Below the pieces are notes generated by a model. It saw only the letters and a list, made by a program, of their open reading frames with translations. It made no database searches and had not been told where the DNA came from. From NCBI RefSeq assembly GCF_003111645.1, contig NZ_CP022187.1, forward strand, positions 2,170,001 through 2,234,000: a stretch of 64,000 nucleotides of DNA, written 5' to 3'. This DNA is from Parazoarcus communis. Its GTDB lineage: Bacteria; Pseudomonadota; Gammaproteobacteria; Burkholderiales; Rhodocyclaceae. A program made the translations under genes and the position numbers. Positions 10,853-20,534 of this stretch are shown here, in pieces (position 1 is the first letter of the stretch; each line of letters begins with the position of its first letter).

Positions 10853-10957
10853 GGAACGGGCGGAATTGCACGCTGATGTCTCTGAGGGCGCACTTGATAC
10901 GCTGGGATACAAGAATGCTGGCGCGGCAGCTTAAGATTCGGGCTGAGGAGAACCTGA

Positions 10958-11722
10958 ATGTCAAACCAGCAAGACCATATCCTGATTGTTGACGACGACC
11001 GTGATATCCGCGGACTGCTCGCAGACTACCTTGAGAAGCAGGGCCTGCGCTGCACGACGGCTGCAGACGGGCGCGAGATGAAGGCTGCCCTTGAAAGCCA
11101 CAGGATCGACCTGATCGTACTCGACGTGATGATGCCAGGCGAAGACGGGCTCACCCTGTGCCGCAACCTGCGCGCAGGGAACGGGCCGAATGCGGCCACC
11201 CCGATCCTGATGCTCACTGCGCGCGGAGAGGACATGGACCGCATCCTGGGACTCGAGATGGGCGCCGACGACTATCTGCCCAAGCCCTTTGTACCGCGTG
11301 AGCTCTATGCGCGCATCCGGGCCATTCTCCGCCGCGCACGCGCGCTGCCGCCCAATCTCGAAGTCACGGCATCTGCCAGCGCACGCGAACTCTGTTTTGC
11401 CCACTGGCGACTCGATACCGTGAATCGCCACCTCGTCGACGAGGACGGCACCGTGGTCGCATTGTCGGGTGCCGAATATCGCATGCTTGGCGTCTTTCTC
11501 GCCCACCCCCAGCGCGTGCTGTCACGCGACCAGTTGATGGAGTTCACCCAGGGGCGCGAAGCCGAGGTGTTCGACCGCTCCATCGATCTCCTGATCAGCC
11601 GCCTGCGTCAGCGCCTCGGTGACAATGCGCGCGAGCCTGCAATCATCAAGACGGTGCGCAATGAAGGTTACGTGCTGGCCTGCGAAGTCACCCCGGGCGA
11701 TCGCGGGAAAGCACCGCAATGA
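10958..11722 (+). CDS. OmpR-family two-component response regulator
   Basis: The 254-residue protein has a receiver domain with the acidic pocket VDDD (11-14), phosphoacceptor Asp56 in VLDVMMPGEDG and Lys109 in YLPKPF. A C-terminal winged-helix domain (ALSGAEYRMLGVFL through KTVRNEGYVLA) follows. These mark the OmpR/PhoB class of DNA-binding regulators. The ribosome binding site GAGGAG lies before the ATG. It overlaps the kinase gene by 4 nt (ATGA), so the pair is cotranscribed. The divergent Spy-like gene suggests an envelope-stress input, which is an inference from arrangement only. Confidence 0.95.
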   Translation: MSNQQDHILIVDDDRDIRGLLADYLEKQGLRCTTAADGREMKAALESHRIDLIVLDVMMPGEDGLTLCRNLRAGNGPNAATPILMLTARGEDMDRILGLEMGADDYLPKPFVPRELYARIRAILRRARALPPNLEVTASASARELCFAHWRLDTVNRHLVDEDGTVVALSGAEYRMLGVFLAHPQRVLSRDQLMEFTQGREAEVFDRSIDLLISRLRQRLGDNAREPAIIKTVRNEGYVLACEVTPGDRGKAPQ

Positions 11723-13041
11723 AACTGCCCTGGCCCAGGAGCCTGTTCTCGCGCCTGATGCTGATCTGGCTCGCCGGTATCACGCTGGTGCTCGCAGTGA
11801 GCTTCATTCTGTTTGTCGGCGAGCGCGACCGGGTCGGTCGCAATGCGCTGTTCCATGGCATCGCACAGGAAGTTGCCGCCACTGCCGATGTCCTCGACCG
11901 CATGCCCGAGAACGAGCGCGAGCGCTGGGTGGATCAACTTGGGCGCAGACGTCTGCGACTGAGCCTGCGCCCCTTGCCGGACGACCTGCCCCCGCTGCCA
12001 ATCGAACATCCGCTCCTCCCTGCGCTCAAGGAAGCCATGCCTGAACGCGAAGTCGCTCTCTTTGCCAGCAGACACGGACACGAAGGGCGCCCATCCCTTT
12101 TCATTGCGCTGCGCTTGAGCGACGGATCGCCACTCAGCATCCGAATGCCAGGCATTCGCTTTGCACCCGACCTGCGCCCCCCGCACCCGGGACAGCTGAT
12201 CTCCGCCCTGCTCGCACTGATCGTGGGTGTCAGCCTCCTCACATGGTTCAGCGTCCGCATTGCAACCCGACCGCTGTCGCGCATGGCCGACGCTGCGCGC
12301 GCGCTTGGAGAGGATCCCGATCGCGCCCCCATGGACGTTCGCGGACCGACGGAAGTGGCCAGCGCCGCCGCAGCCTTCAACCAGATGCAGCAGCGCATCG
12401 GCGAACACGTGCGTGAGCGCACCCGCATCCTGGCTGCGATTTCGCATGATCTGCAGACCCCGATCACGCGACTGCGCCTGCGTGCCGAAATGGTCGATGA
12501 CGATGCCTTGCGCGCAAAGGTACAGTCCGACCTCGATGCGATGCAGAGTCTGATCAGGGAAGGACTGGACTACGCCCGCAGCATGGAGGGCAGCAAGGAC
12601 AGGCAGCCCATCGATCTGACCCGCCTGCTCGAAGCACTGCGCGACGATGCTCAGGACATGGGGTGGACAGTCACGCTGACGGGCCGCGCGGACCGCCCCT
12701 TCAACGGGCAGGTCACGGCGCTGCGGCGCGCACTGTGGAATCTGATCGAGAACGGCGTGAAGTTCGGCGGACAGGTCGATGTCACGCTGAGCGGGCAGCC
12801 CGATCATGTCGAAATCCGCATCCGCGATCACGGCCCTGGACTGGAAGAAGCCGAGCTCGAGAAAGTATTCGAGCCCTTCTACCGCACGGAATCCTCACGC
12901 AACCGTGAAACCGGCGGCACCGGGCTGGGCCTTGCGATTGCACGCAACCTGCTGCGCACCCAGCACGGCGAGGTGAGCCTTGCCAACCACCCGGAAGGCG
13001 GACTGGAGGCGACAGTCGCGCTGTCCGGGACGCAGGCCTGA
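11719..13041 (+). CDS. Two-component sensor histidine kinase (EnvZ/CpxA type)
   Basis: The 440-residue membrane kinase has TM1 (about 11-33), a 120-residue periplasmic sensor part, TM2 (about 159-180), a HAMP linker with ATRPLSRMADAARALGEDP, the phosphoacceptor His243 in ISHDLQTPITRLRL, and a HATPase domain with NLIENGVKFG and GTGLGLAI boxes. It presumably phosphorylates the regulator encoded just upstream, with which it overlaps by 4 nt. The periplasmic domain has no recognised fold here, so the signal is unknown. It ends 39 bp before the end of glpD, which is transcribed towards it. Confidence 0.95.
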   Translation: MKLPWPRSLFSRLMLIWLAGITLVLAVSFILFVGERDRVGRNALFHGIAQEVAATADVLDRMPENERERWVDQLGRRRLRLSLRPLPDDLPPLPIEHPLLPALKEAMPEREVALFASRHGHEGRPSLFIALRLSDGSPLSIRMPGIRFAPDLRPPHPGQLISALLALIVGVSLLTWFSVRIATRPLSRMADAARALGEDPDRAPMDVRGPTEVASAAAAFNQMQQRIGEHVRERTRILAAISHDLQTPITRLRLRAEMVDDDALRAKVQSDLDAMQSLIREGLDYARSMEGSKDRQPIDLTRLLEALRDDAQDMGWTVTLTGRADRPFNGQVTALRRALWNLIENGVKFGGQVDVTLSGQPDHVEIRIRDHGPGLEEAELEKVFEPFYRTESSRNRETGGTGLGLAIARNLLRTQHGEVSLANHPEGGLEATVALSGTQA

Positions 13042-13080
13042 AGGCGAAGCCCAGTCGCCGTGCGCACATCGGTTGGCGCG

Positions 13081-14649
13081 TCACGGGCCGACCTGATACT
13101 GCGCAGCCAGCGCCCTGAAGCGATCGACTTCTGCCGCGGCCCAGTCCGGCGCCCTTCCAAGCTCTTCGGCCAGAATCGCTGCAACCGCAGGTGCGGCGCG
13201 AACCGCCGCTTCAGCATCGAAGAACAGCGCCCGATGGCGACGGGCAAGGACATCTTCAACCGTGCGCGCGAATTCGGCGCGTGCAGCATATCGGACCTCG
13301 GCTTCGGTCAGCGTCAGCCCTTCTGCAAGGATGTTGTCCGCGCCGGGCAGGCGCAGCACGTCCTTGCGATCGAGCCCATAGACATCGCCATCACTCTTCT
13401 CCGGCGCACCATGCAAACGCAGACGGGCAGTCGCCGAAGAACGCTGCGGCAGCCCGCCAACCGGCTGTGCGGCATCGATTGCATCCTCGGCCATCACTCG
13501 ATAAGTCGTCCATTTTCCACCGGTGACGCTGACCAGTCCCTCGGCCGAGACGTCCACAAGATGCTCACGTGACAACTGTCGCGTGGGGGAGTCACGGCCC
13601 CCTCCGATGAGGGGCCTCAGGCCGACGAAGACCGCGCGTACATCCGCACGGGATGGAGGGCGTTCAAGATAGCGTGCTGCGGTCTCCAGGATGAAGTCGA
13701 TCTCGCCCGGCAGGGGCCGTGGCTCGAGAGGCAGATCGCTGCGCGGCGAGTCGGTGGTGCCCAGCAGCACCTTCCCCTGCCAGGGAATCATGAACAGCAC
13801 GCGGCCATCGTCGGTATGCGGCACCAGCAGCGCGTCCTCACCGGGCAGGAACGCGCGATCCACGACCAGATGCACACCCTGACTGGGGCTGAGCATGTCA
13901 TGGGCGTCAGCCCGCGCCAGGCGGCGCACGCTGTCGGCCCACACCCCGGACGCATTGATCACCACCCTGGCGCCAACGCGATATGCCTGCCCGCTCTCCA
14001 CATCGCGCAGATCCACCCCGCAGACCTTCCCGCCTTCGATTGCAAGCCCCGTCGCGGCACAGTAATTCACTGCCAGACCGCCGAAATCGCCTACGGTGCG
14101 CGCCAGGGTCAGGGCCAGCCGCGCATCGTCGAACTGGGCGTCCCAGTAGGCGATTCCGCCGCGCAAACCATCACGCTTTACAGTGACCAGCGCGGCAAGC
14201 GTGTCGTCGACGTTCAGCACCTTGCTGCGGGCAATGCCGCGGCGGCCGGCCAGCAGGTCGTACAGGCCGAGCCCGGCCGCGAGCATCGGTTTGTCGTGCA
14301 GCCGGTATGCAGGCACGACAAAGCGCAGAGGATGGACCAGATGGGGGGCGTTCTCGAGCAGACGGGCGCGTTCGGCCAATGCTTCCCGCACCAGCGGCAG
14401 GTTGCCCTGCGCGAGATAGCGCACGCCGCCGTGAATCAGCTTGGTCGCACGCGAGCTCGTACCCTTGGCAAAATCCTCTGCATCCACGACCAGCACCGAA
14501 TATCCGCGCGCGGCAGCGTCGACTGCGCAGCCCAGCCCGGTTGCCCCGCCGCCAATCACGACCACGTCCCATACTCTGGGCTCCGACAGCCGGACCAGCA
14601 AGGCCTGCCGCGCCCGTTCGGCCAGACCGCTCTTCGCCGACGCCGTCAT
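13081..14649 (-). CDS. glpD: Aerobic glycerol-3-phosphate dehydrogenase
   Basis: The 522-residue FAD enzyme oxidises sn-glycerol 3-phosphate to dihydroxyacetone phosphate at the membrane and feeds electrons to the quinone pool. The dinucleotide-binding motif is [12 protein letters not shown] near residue 30, followed by [21 protein letters not shown], a classic GlpD segment, and GGKWTTYR near the C-terminal domain. The start ATG 14649 overlaps the glpK stop by 4 nt (ATGA), indicating a glpK-glpD operon. A longer in-frame extension upstream would overlap glpK and lacks similarity. No glycerol facilitator is seen beside it. Confidence 0.96.
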   Translation of the reverse strand: MTASAKSGLAERARQALLVRLSEPRVWDVVVIGGGATGLGCAVDAAARGYSVLVVDAEDFAKGTSSRATKLIHGGVRYLAQGNLPLVREALAERARLLENAPHLVHPLRFVVPAYRLHDKPMLAAGLGLYDLLAGRRGIARSKVLNVDDTLAALVTVKRDGLRGGIAYWDAQFDDARLALTLARTVGDFGGLAVNYCAATGLAIEGGKVCGVDLRDVESGQAYRVGARVVINASGVWADSVRRLARADAHDMLSPSQGVHLVVDRAFLPGEDALLVPHTDDGRVLFMIPWQGKVLLGTTDSPRSDLPLEPRPLPGEIDFILETAARYLERPPSRADVRAVFVGLRPLIGGGRDSPTRQLSREHLVDVSAEGLVSVTGGKWTTYRVMAEDAIDAAQPVGGLPQRSSATARLRLHGAPEKSDGDVYGLDRKDVLRLPGADNILAEGLTLTEAEVRYAARAEFARTVEDVLARRHRALFFDAEAAVRAAPAVAAILAEELGRAPDWAAAEVDRFRALAAQYQVGP

Positions 14650-16136
14650 GAATGCCCCCAACTGCGGACGCATGCAATGCCGTGCGCCCATGCGGTACGT
14701 CGTGCAAGCCGCCGATCCTCGGCAAGACCTGGCTCGAACACCCTGTCGACCTGCCACTGCCGGCTAAGCGCATCGGTGTCAGGCCAGACGCCCACACCGA
14801 GTCCGGCGAGATAGGCCGCGCCCAGCGTCGTGGTCTCGAGCATTTTCGGACGCACGACCGGCACCCCCAGGAGGTCGGCCTGCATCTGCATCAGCAAGTC
14901 GTTGGCGGCCGCGCCACCATCGACCCGCAGTTCGCACAGCGGGCTTGCACCGTCGAGCTGCATCGCTTCAACCAGATCCAGAGTCTGCATCGCGATCGCC
15001 TCCAGCGCGGCGCGCGCCACGTGCGCGGCCCCCGTTCCGCGCGTGAGCCCGAGCAAGGTGCCACGGGCGTTCGGATCCCAGTAAGGCGCGCCAAGACCGG
15101 TAAACCCAGGAATCATGACGACGCCACCGCTGTCCGGCACACTGCCGGCCAGGGTTTCGATGTCCGCCGAGTCCTTGATCAGGCCAAGTGAGTCGCGCAG
15201 CCATTGCACGATGGCGCCGCCCATGAACACACTGCCCTCGAGCGCATAGATCGGCGGCCCGTCGCCCGACCAGCCAATCGTGGTCAGCAGGCGATGGGTG
15301 GAAACCACTGCCTCGGTGCCCGTGTTCATCAGCAGGAAACAGCCCGTGCCATAGGTGTTCTTGGCCATGCCCGGGGCAAAGCAGCACTGCCCGAAGGTCG
15401 CGGCCTGCTGGTCGCCGCCGATTCCGGCAATCGGGATCGAAGCGCCGAACACATCGGGGTCGGTCTCGCCGCACACACCGATACTGTCCACGACACGCGG
15501 CAACACCGACGCCGGAATCCCGAAGCCTTCAAGCAGGCCTTCGTCCCAGGTCCGGGAATGGATGTCGAACAACAGGGTGCGTGCCGCGTTGCCCGGATCC
15601 GTCAGATGCAGTCTTCCACCGGTGAGATGCCAGATCAGCCAGCTGTCGATGGTTCCGAACGCGAGTTCACCGCGCTCGGCCCGTTCGCGGGCACCCGGCA
15701 CGTGATCCAGGAGCCAGGCCAGTTTGGTCGCTGAAAAATAGGGGTCAAGCTCAAGCCCGGTGCGGGCGCGAACATCCTCGCTCCAGCCGCGTGCGCGCAA
15801 GGTCTCGCAGCGATCGGCCGTGCGCCTGTCCTGCCATACGATCGCAGGCGCGACCGCCCGCCCGTCGCTGCGCGACCACAGCACCGTGGTCTCGCGCTGA
15901 TTCGCGATCCCGATCGCGGCAATCTCGCTCGCCGTCAGTTTCGCGTTCTCGAGCGCAGCTCGTGCGCAGTCAAACTGGGATTGCAGGATCTCGTGCGCGT
16001 CATGCTCAACCCAGCCCGGTTGCGGAAAATGCTGAGCAAACTCCAGCTGGGCATGACCGCACACCCGTCCCTCCGCATCGAAGACCATCGCGCGCGAACT
16101 GGTCGTTCCCTGATCCAGGGCAAGAACATGTGCCAT
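14646..16136 (-). CDS. glpK: Glycerol kinase
   Basis: The 496-residue FGGY-family kinase phosphorylates glycerol to sn-glycerol 3-phosphate with ATP. It begins [20 protein letters not shown], with the phosphate-binding DQGTTSSR motif, and has [10 protein letters not shown], the [12 protein letters not shown] phosphate loop 2 and the [13 protein letters not shown] signature. Length matches E. coli GlpK. It is the first gene of the glpK-glpD unit, which channels glycerol into glycolysis and respiration. It is divergent from the DMT transporter; the 140-bp gap should contain the promoters of both. Confidence 0.97.
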   Translation of the reverse strand: MAHVLALDQGTTSSRAMVFDAEGRVCGHAQLEFAQHFPQPGWVEHDAHEILQSQFDCARAALENAKLTASEIAAIGIANQRETTVLWSRSDGRAVAPAIVWQDRRTADRCETLRARGWSEDVRARTGLELDPYFSATKLAWLLDHVPGARERAERGELAFGTIDSWLIWHLTGGRLHLTDPGNAARTLLFDIHSRTWDEGLLEGFGIPASVLPRVVDSIGVCGETDPDVFGASIPIAGIGGDQQAATFGQCCFAPGMAKNTYGTGCFLLMNTGTEAVVSTHRLLTTIGWSGDGPPIYALEGSVFMGGAIVQWLRDSLGLIKDSADIETLAGSVPDSGGVVMIPGFTGLGAPYWDPNARGTLLGLTRGTGAAHVARAALEAIAMQTLDLVEAMQLDGASPLCELRVDGGAAANDLLMQMQADLLGVPVVRPKMLETTTLGAAYLAGLGVGVWPDTDALSRQWQVDRVFEPGLAEDRRLARRTAWAHGIACVRSWGHS

Positions 16137-16276
16137 TGGCGACTCCCGGGCAGAATTCAGACAAAGCGTAGCCCCTCAGGGACAAACTGACCAGCGCCCG
16201 GCGCAATCCGCGCCCGTCGGCACGCGCAGGTGTGGTTCAATGCGCCCCTCATACATTGCAACGCAGCATCAAGGCC

Positions 16277-17125
16277 ATGCCCGCCATCTGGATGATCATC
16301 GCCAGCTTTCTCTTCGCCTGCATGGGCGTTTGCGTAAAGCTGGGTGCCGATCAGTTCTCCACCGGAGAGCTGGTTTTCTACCGTGGGGCGCTGAACATCG
16401 TGATGATGACCATTGCCTCGCGCATGACCCACATCGCGCTCAGCACCCCGCACTGGCGCATGCAGCTGTCACGCAGCCTGTCGGGCTCGCTCGCGCTGAT
16501 GTGCTACTTCTTCACCATCGGCGTCCTGCCGCTGGCAACCGCGGCCACCCTGAGCTACACGTCGCCGATGTTCGTCGCCATCCTGCTGATCCTGCTTTTC
16601 GGCGAACGACTCCGGTTTGCGGTCGCGGTCGCGCTGCTGGCAGGCTTCGCGGGCGTCGTCCTGCTGCTGCGCCCCACCCTGCAGCCGGGTCAGTGGCTTG
16701 GCGCGATTACGGGCCTGGGCGCGGGGATGATTTCCAGTCTGGCTTACATCAGCGTGCGTGAGCTGGGCAAGGCCGGCGAGCCCGAGATCCGCACGGTATT
16801 CTGGTTTTCCTGCGTGACCACGGTGCTCGGCGGGGTCTGGGCCCTGACCGGCGAACTGCATCGACCCGATGCGGGCGGGCTCGCCATTCTGCTCGGCATC
16901 GGCCTGTTTGGCGGACTCGCCCAACTGGCGATGACGCGCTCCTACCGCTTCGGCAAGACGGTCGTCTCGGCCGCGCTCAGCTACAGCACGGTCATTTTCG
17001 CGAGCCTTTTCGGCATGGCGATCTGGGACGAGACGCATCCCCCTTCGGCCTGGCTCGCGATCGCACTGATCATCGTCAGCGGTCTCATGGTTTCCTTCGC
17101 ATCGCGGCGCAGGGCCGACGATTGA
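16277..17125 (+). CDS. DMT-superfamily transporter (EamA domains)
   Basis: The 282-residue integral membrane protein has about ten hydrophobic segments arranged as two EamA repeats (first repeat up to LLLRPTLQ, second from GAITGLGAGMISS), the usual drug/metabolite transporter layout. Such carriers export amino acids, purines or other small metabolites; the substrate is not predictable here. The start MPAIWMIIASF places the first helix at the N-terminus, and an upstream extension was rejected as hydrophilic. It is divergent from glpK and followed by a SpoIIAA-like gene 57 bp downstream. Confidence 0.9.
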   Translation: MPAIWMIIASFLFACMGVCVKLGADQFSTGELVFYRGALNIVMMTIASRMTHIALSTPHWRMQLSRSLSGSLALMCYFFTIGVLPLATAATLSYTSPMFVAILLILLFGERLRFAVAVALLAGFAGVVLLLRPTLQPGQWLGAITGLGAGMISSLAYISVRELGKAGEPEIRTVFWFSCVTTVLGGVWALTGELHRPDAGGLAILLGIGLFGGLAQLAMTRSYRFGKTVVSAALSYSTVIFASLFGMAIWDETHPPSAWLAIALIIVSGLMVSFASRRRADD

Positions 17126-17182
17126 GCCCGACAGCGGCGAGGGCTATAGTAGGCACACAAGCACAACAGCACGGAGGCCGTC

Positions 17183-17545
17183 ATGATCAGCACCGACCAC
17201 AAGGGCAATCTGGTAGCAGTGACCGTATTCGGCGAATTTACCCTGGCCGACTATCGCGAGTTCGAGGAACTGGTGAACTACAAGATCCAGTTTGTCGGAA
17301 CAGTGGATTTGCTGTTCGACCTGCGGGAGATGGCGGGCTTCACGCTTGACCTGGCCTGGGAAGAGATCAAGTTCTCGCGCGAGCATGCGCACGACTTCCG
17401 CCGCATCGCGATTCTCACCGACGACCAGTGGGTGACCTGGAGCGCATGGATTTCCCAGCTCTTCGTCGATGCCGAAGTACAGGTCTTCAGTTCGGACGAG
17501 GACGCCCGCGCCTGGCTCGGCGTTGCGGCTGAGGCCACCCCGTGA
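17183..17545 (+). CDS. SpoIIAA-like (STAS-type) protein
   Basis: The 120-residue protein matches the SpoIIAA-like family: an initial strand pair around GNLVAVTVFGEFTLADY, the LLFDLREMAGFTLDLAWEEIKFSREH segment and RRIAILTDDQWVTWSAW followed by LFVDAEVQVF. The fold is related to STAS and lipid-binding CRAL-TRIO-like domains. No catalytic motif is apparent, and the function of stand-alone members is not established. GGAGG lies just upstream of the ATG. Its stop overlaps the GTG start of the sulfurtransferase gene by 4 nt, so the two are probably coexpressed. Confidence 0.8.
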   Translation: MISTDHKGNLVAVTVFGEFTLADYREFEELVNYKIQFVGTVDLLFDLREMAGFTLDLAWEEIKFSREHAHDFRRIAILTDDQWVTWSAWISQLFVDAEVQVFSSDEDARAWLGVAAEATP

Positions 17546-18399
17546 GTGCCTCCTATTCGGCACTGATCGGCGCACGAGACCTGGCCGAACGCATTCACGA
17601 CCCGGACTGGGTCATCTTCGACTGCCGGTCCGACCTTGCCAACCCGGATTTCGGCCGCGACGCCTATGCAAGCGGCCATATTCCGGGGGCTTTCTTCATG
17701 GATCTCGATGAAGATCTCAGCGGCCCCAAGACGGGCACCAACGGACGCCACCCCCTGCCCGATCCCGCAGCCCTTGCCGCCCGCCTCGAGGCCTGCGGCG
17801 TAGGCAACCATACCCAGGTCGTGGCTTACGACGACGCTGGCGGCATGTATGCCGCACGCCTGTGGTGGATGCTGCGCTGGCTTGGACACCACCGTGTTGC
17901 CGTGCTCGACGGTGGCCTGCAGGCGTGGTGCAGCGAATCCCAGGCGTTGAGCGCTGCAATTCCGGAAGCGCACCCGACACCATCCTACTCCCTGTGCCTG
18001 CAGCCCTGCCGCGTCGACGTCGACACGGTTCTGGCGCATCTCGGCCAGCCAGACATGCTGCTGATCGACGCGCGCAGTCCGGACCGCTTCCGTGGCGAAA
18101 ACGAAACCCGCGATCCTGTCGGCGGACATATCCCAGGAGCGGTCAACCGTTTCTTCGGCGACAACCTCGACACCCGGGGCTGCTTCAGGGATTCGCAGAC
18201 GCTGAGAGCGGAGTTCGAAGCGCTGCTCGACGGCCGCGACCCTTCCGAAGTCGTTCATCAGTGCGGCTCCGGCGTCACCGGCTGCCACAATCTGCTCGCC
18301 ATGGAAGCCGCGGGCCTGTCCGGCTCGCGCCTTTACGCCGGCTCGTGGAGCGAATGGTGCGCCGATCCGAAACGGCCAGTCGCAACCGGGCCGGCCTGA
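17542..18399 (+). CDS. Thiosulfate/3-mercaptopyruvate sulfurtransferase
   Basis: The 285-residue protein contains two rhodanese domains. The N-terminal one (about 8-130) includes the CRSDLANPDFGRDAY segment and is inactive-like; the C-terminal one carries the active Cys241 in HQCGSGVTGCHN and ends with GSWSEWC. The CGSGVT loop resembles 3-mercaptopyruvate sulfurtransferases, so either mercaptopyruvate or thiosulfate could be the sulfur donor. Translation starts at GTG 17542, overlapping the previous stop. The presence of fccB in the window fits an organism handling reduced sulfur, but a direct link is not shown. Confidence 0.92.
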   Translation: MSASYSALIGARDLAERIHDPDWVIFDCRSDLANPDFGRDAYASGHIPGAFFMDLDEDLSGPKTGTNGRHPLPDPAALAARLEACGVGNHTQVVAYDDAGGMYAARLWWMLRWLGHHRVAVLDGGLQAWCSESQALSAAIPEAHPTPSYSLCLQPCRVDVDTVLAHLGQPDMLLIDARSPDRFRGENETRDPVGGHIPGAVNRFFGDNLDTRGCFRDSQTLRAEFEALLDGRDPSEVVHQCGSGVTGCHNLLAMEAAGLSGSRLYAGSWSEWCADPKRPVATGPA

Positions 18400-18405
18400 G
18401 CCCGC

Positions 18406-19215
18406 CTACCAGTCAATACGCTCCACCAGCCCGAGCGAACGCCCGAGAAAGCGTTCGCCGATGGTCTGAAAGCGCAAGGGAACATCGGTCACCACGTAGC
18501 GGTAGCTGGCCGGGCGCCTGCCCACATGAGCCAGCCCTTCGGCATGCAGGCAGCGGGCCGCGAGCTCGGCCGTCGTGACCGCGGAATCGATCAGACGCAC
18601 CCCCTCCCCGACCACATCGCGCAGCAAAGGCTTGAGCAGGGGGTAGTGCGTGCAGCCGAGGACGAGGCTGTCCACCTCTTCCGCCAGCACCGGACGCAGA
18701 TACTCCTGCGCCGTCATGCGCGTGACCGGGTGCTCCAGCCAGCCCTCCTCCACCAGCGGCACGAACAGCGGACAGGCTTGCGAATACACCCGCACCCCGG
18801 AGTCGAGCGCGTGCATCCGCACCGCGTAGGCGTTGCTGTTGATCGTCGTCGGCGTACCGATCACGCCGATCCTGCCGGCGGGCGAGGCTGCGACCGCGGC
18901 CTGCGCCCCGGCCTCGATGACGTTGATGACCGGAATGCCGCCGGCACGCTCGGCCACCACGTGTGCCGCTACGGCGGCCATCGTGTTGCACGCGACGATC
19001 AGCATCTTCACATCCTGCTGCAGCAGAAAGTCGGTGATCTGTCCGGTGAAGTGCTCGATCGTCGCCACCGACTTGACCCCGTAGGGTACCCGGGCGGTAT
19101 CGCCGAAATAGACGATGCTCTCCAGTGGCAGGCGCTCCATCAGCGCCCGCACCACGGTCAGCCCACCCACGCCGGAGTCGAACACGCCGATGGGCCGCGT
19201 TGCATCCGCCCTCAT
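18406..19215 (-). CDS. murI: Glutamate racemase
   Basis: The 269-residue enzyme makes D-glutamate for peptidoglycan. Both catalytic cysteines are visible in their motifs: VACNTMAA and LGCTHYPLL, and the N-terminal IGVFDSGVGGLTV loop is typical. The ATG at 19215 gives MRADATRPIGVFDSG; a longer in-frame start would run into the upstream tyrS. It lies 43 bp after tyrS on the same strand and is convergent with the sulfurtransferase gene, with only 6 bp between stops. Confidence 0.96.
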   Translation of the reverse strand: MRADATRPIGVFDSGVGGLTVVRALMERLPLESIVYFGDTARVPYGVKSVATIEHFTGQITDFLLQQDVKMLIVACNTMAAVAAHVVAERAGGIPVINVIEAGAQAAVAASPAGRIGVIGTPTTINSNAYAVRMHALDSGVRVYSQACPLFVPLVEEGWLEHPVTRMTAQEYLRPVLAEEVDSLVLGCTHYPLLKPLLRDVVGEGVRLIDSAVTTAELAARCLHAEGLAHVGRRPASYRYVVTDVPLRFQTIGERFLGRSLGLVERIDW

Positions 19216-19258
19216 GCGGCCCCCGCCAGGGCATGCATGCCTGCCCGACCCGGATCCT

Positions 19259-20458
19259 TCATTCGAGCACGACGGCAGCAAACTTGCGCTTGCCGACCTG
19301 CAGCACCACGGTTTCGCCCGCGAGCAGCACCAGTCCCTTGTCGGCGACGCGTTCCCCGTTGAGCCGCACCGCCCCCTGATCGATCATCCGCATTGCCTCG
19401 GACGTCGTTCCGGTCAGGCCCGCCTGCTTGACCACCTGGAACACCGGCAGGCCCTCTCCCACGACCACCCTGACCTCCGGAAGATCGTCGGGAATCGCAT
19501 TGCGCTGGAAGCGTGCCTCGAAGTCGCTCAGCGCATCTTCGGCGGCCTGCTGACCATGGAAGCGGGCGACCAGCTCCTGCGCCAGCATCACTTTCACGTC
19601 GCGCGGATTCCGACCCTCGTCGATCGAACGCCGAAGGCCTGCGATATCGGCAGTGGAACGGAAGGACAACAGATCGAAGTAACGCCACATCAAGGTGTCC
19701 GACACCGACATCGTCTTGCCGAAGATTTCCTTCGGCGCCTCGGCAATGCCGATGTAGTTGCCGAGCGACTTCGACATCTTGTTCACACCGTCCAGGCCCT
19801 CGAGCAGCGGCATCATCACGACGCACTGCGGCGACTGCCCGTGACCCTTCTGCAACTCACGCCCCATCAGCAGGTTGAAGCGCTGGTCCGTACCGCCAAG
19901 CTCCACATCGGCCTTCATGGCCACGGAGTCGTAACCCTGACACAAGGGATACAGGAATTCGTGAATCGCAATCGGCTGATTGTTCGCGTAGCGCTTGGAA
20001 AAGTCTTCTCGCTCAAGCATGCGCGCAACCGTCTGCTGCGCAGCGAGGCGAATCATCCCGGCCGAGCCGAGACCTTCCATCCATGCAGAGTTAAAGCAGA
20101 TCTCGGTCCGTTCGGGATCCAGAATCTTGAAGACCTGCTCCTGATAGGTCTTGGCATTCTCCAGGATCTGTTCCCGCGACAGCGGCGGCCGCGTGCTGTT
20201 CTTGCCGCTGGGGTCACCGATCATCCCTGTGAAGTCACCAATCAGGAACATGACTTGATGCCCGAGCTCCTGAAAGTGCCTCAGCTTGTTGATCAGCACC
20301 GTATGCCCAAGGTGCAAGTCAGGCGCGGTCGGATCGAAACCTGCCTTGACCCGCAAAGGCCGTCCGCTTTTGAGCTTTTCAACGAGTTCGCTTTCAATCA
20401 GCAACTCGTCGACTCCCCGCTTGATCAGCTCGATCGCGGCCTGCACATCACTCATCAT
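19259..20458 (-). CDS. tyrS: Tyrosyl-tRNA synthetase
   Basis: The 399-residue class I synthetase charges tRNA-Tyr. The ATP-binding HIGH-type motif appears as HLGHT (near residue 50) after GFDPTAPD, the KMSKS motif as [12 protein letters not shown], and an S4 RNA-binding domain closes the protein ([20 protein letters not shown]). The length and early HLGH position place it in the shorter TyrZ-like branch common in betaproteobacteria. It is divergent from the M23 peptidase gene, with 76 bp between starts, and murI follows downstream. Confidence 0.97.
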   Translation of the reverse strand: MMSDVQAAIELIKRGVDELLIESELVEKLKSGRPLRVKAGFDPTAPDLHLGHTVLINKLRHFQELGHQVMFLIGDFTGMIGDPSGKNSTRPPLSREQILENAKTYQEQVFKILDPERTEICFNSAWMEGLGSAGMIRLAAQQTVARMLEREDFSKRYANNQPIAIHEFLYPLCQGYDSVAMKADVELGGTDQRFNLLMGRELQKGHGQSPQCVVMMPLLEGLDGVNKMSKSLGNYIGIAEAPKEIFGKTMSVSDTLMWRYFDLLSFRSTADIAGLRRSIDEGRNPRDVKVMLAQELVARFHGQQAAEDALSDFEARFQRNAIPDDLPEVRVVVGEGLPVFQVVKQAGLTGTTSEAMRMIDQGAVRLNGERVADKGLVLLAGETVVLQVGKRKFAAVVLE

Positions 20459-20534
20459 GTATCTCCAGTCATTCGTTCACCGGCCTGCTGCAAATCTTTG
20501 TTAAACTCGAAAAAGTTTTTGCCCGGGTCAAATC

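Noticed and set aside
20459-20534. T-box or other leader in front of tyrS
   Set aside because: The gap to the divergent gene is only 76 bp, with no room for a T-box, and none is expected in this lineage.
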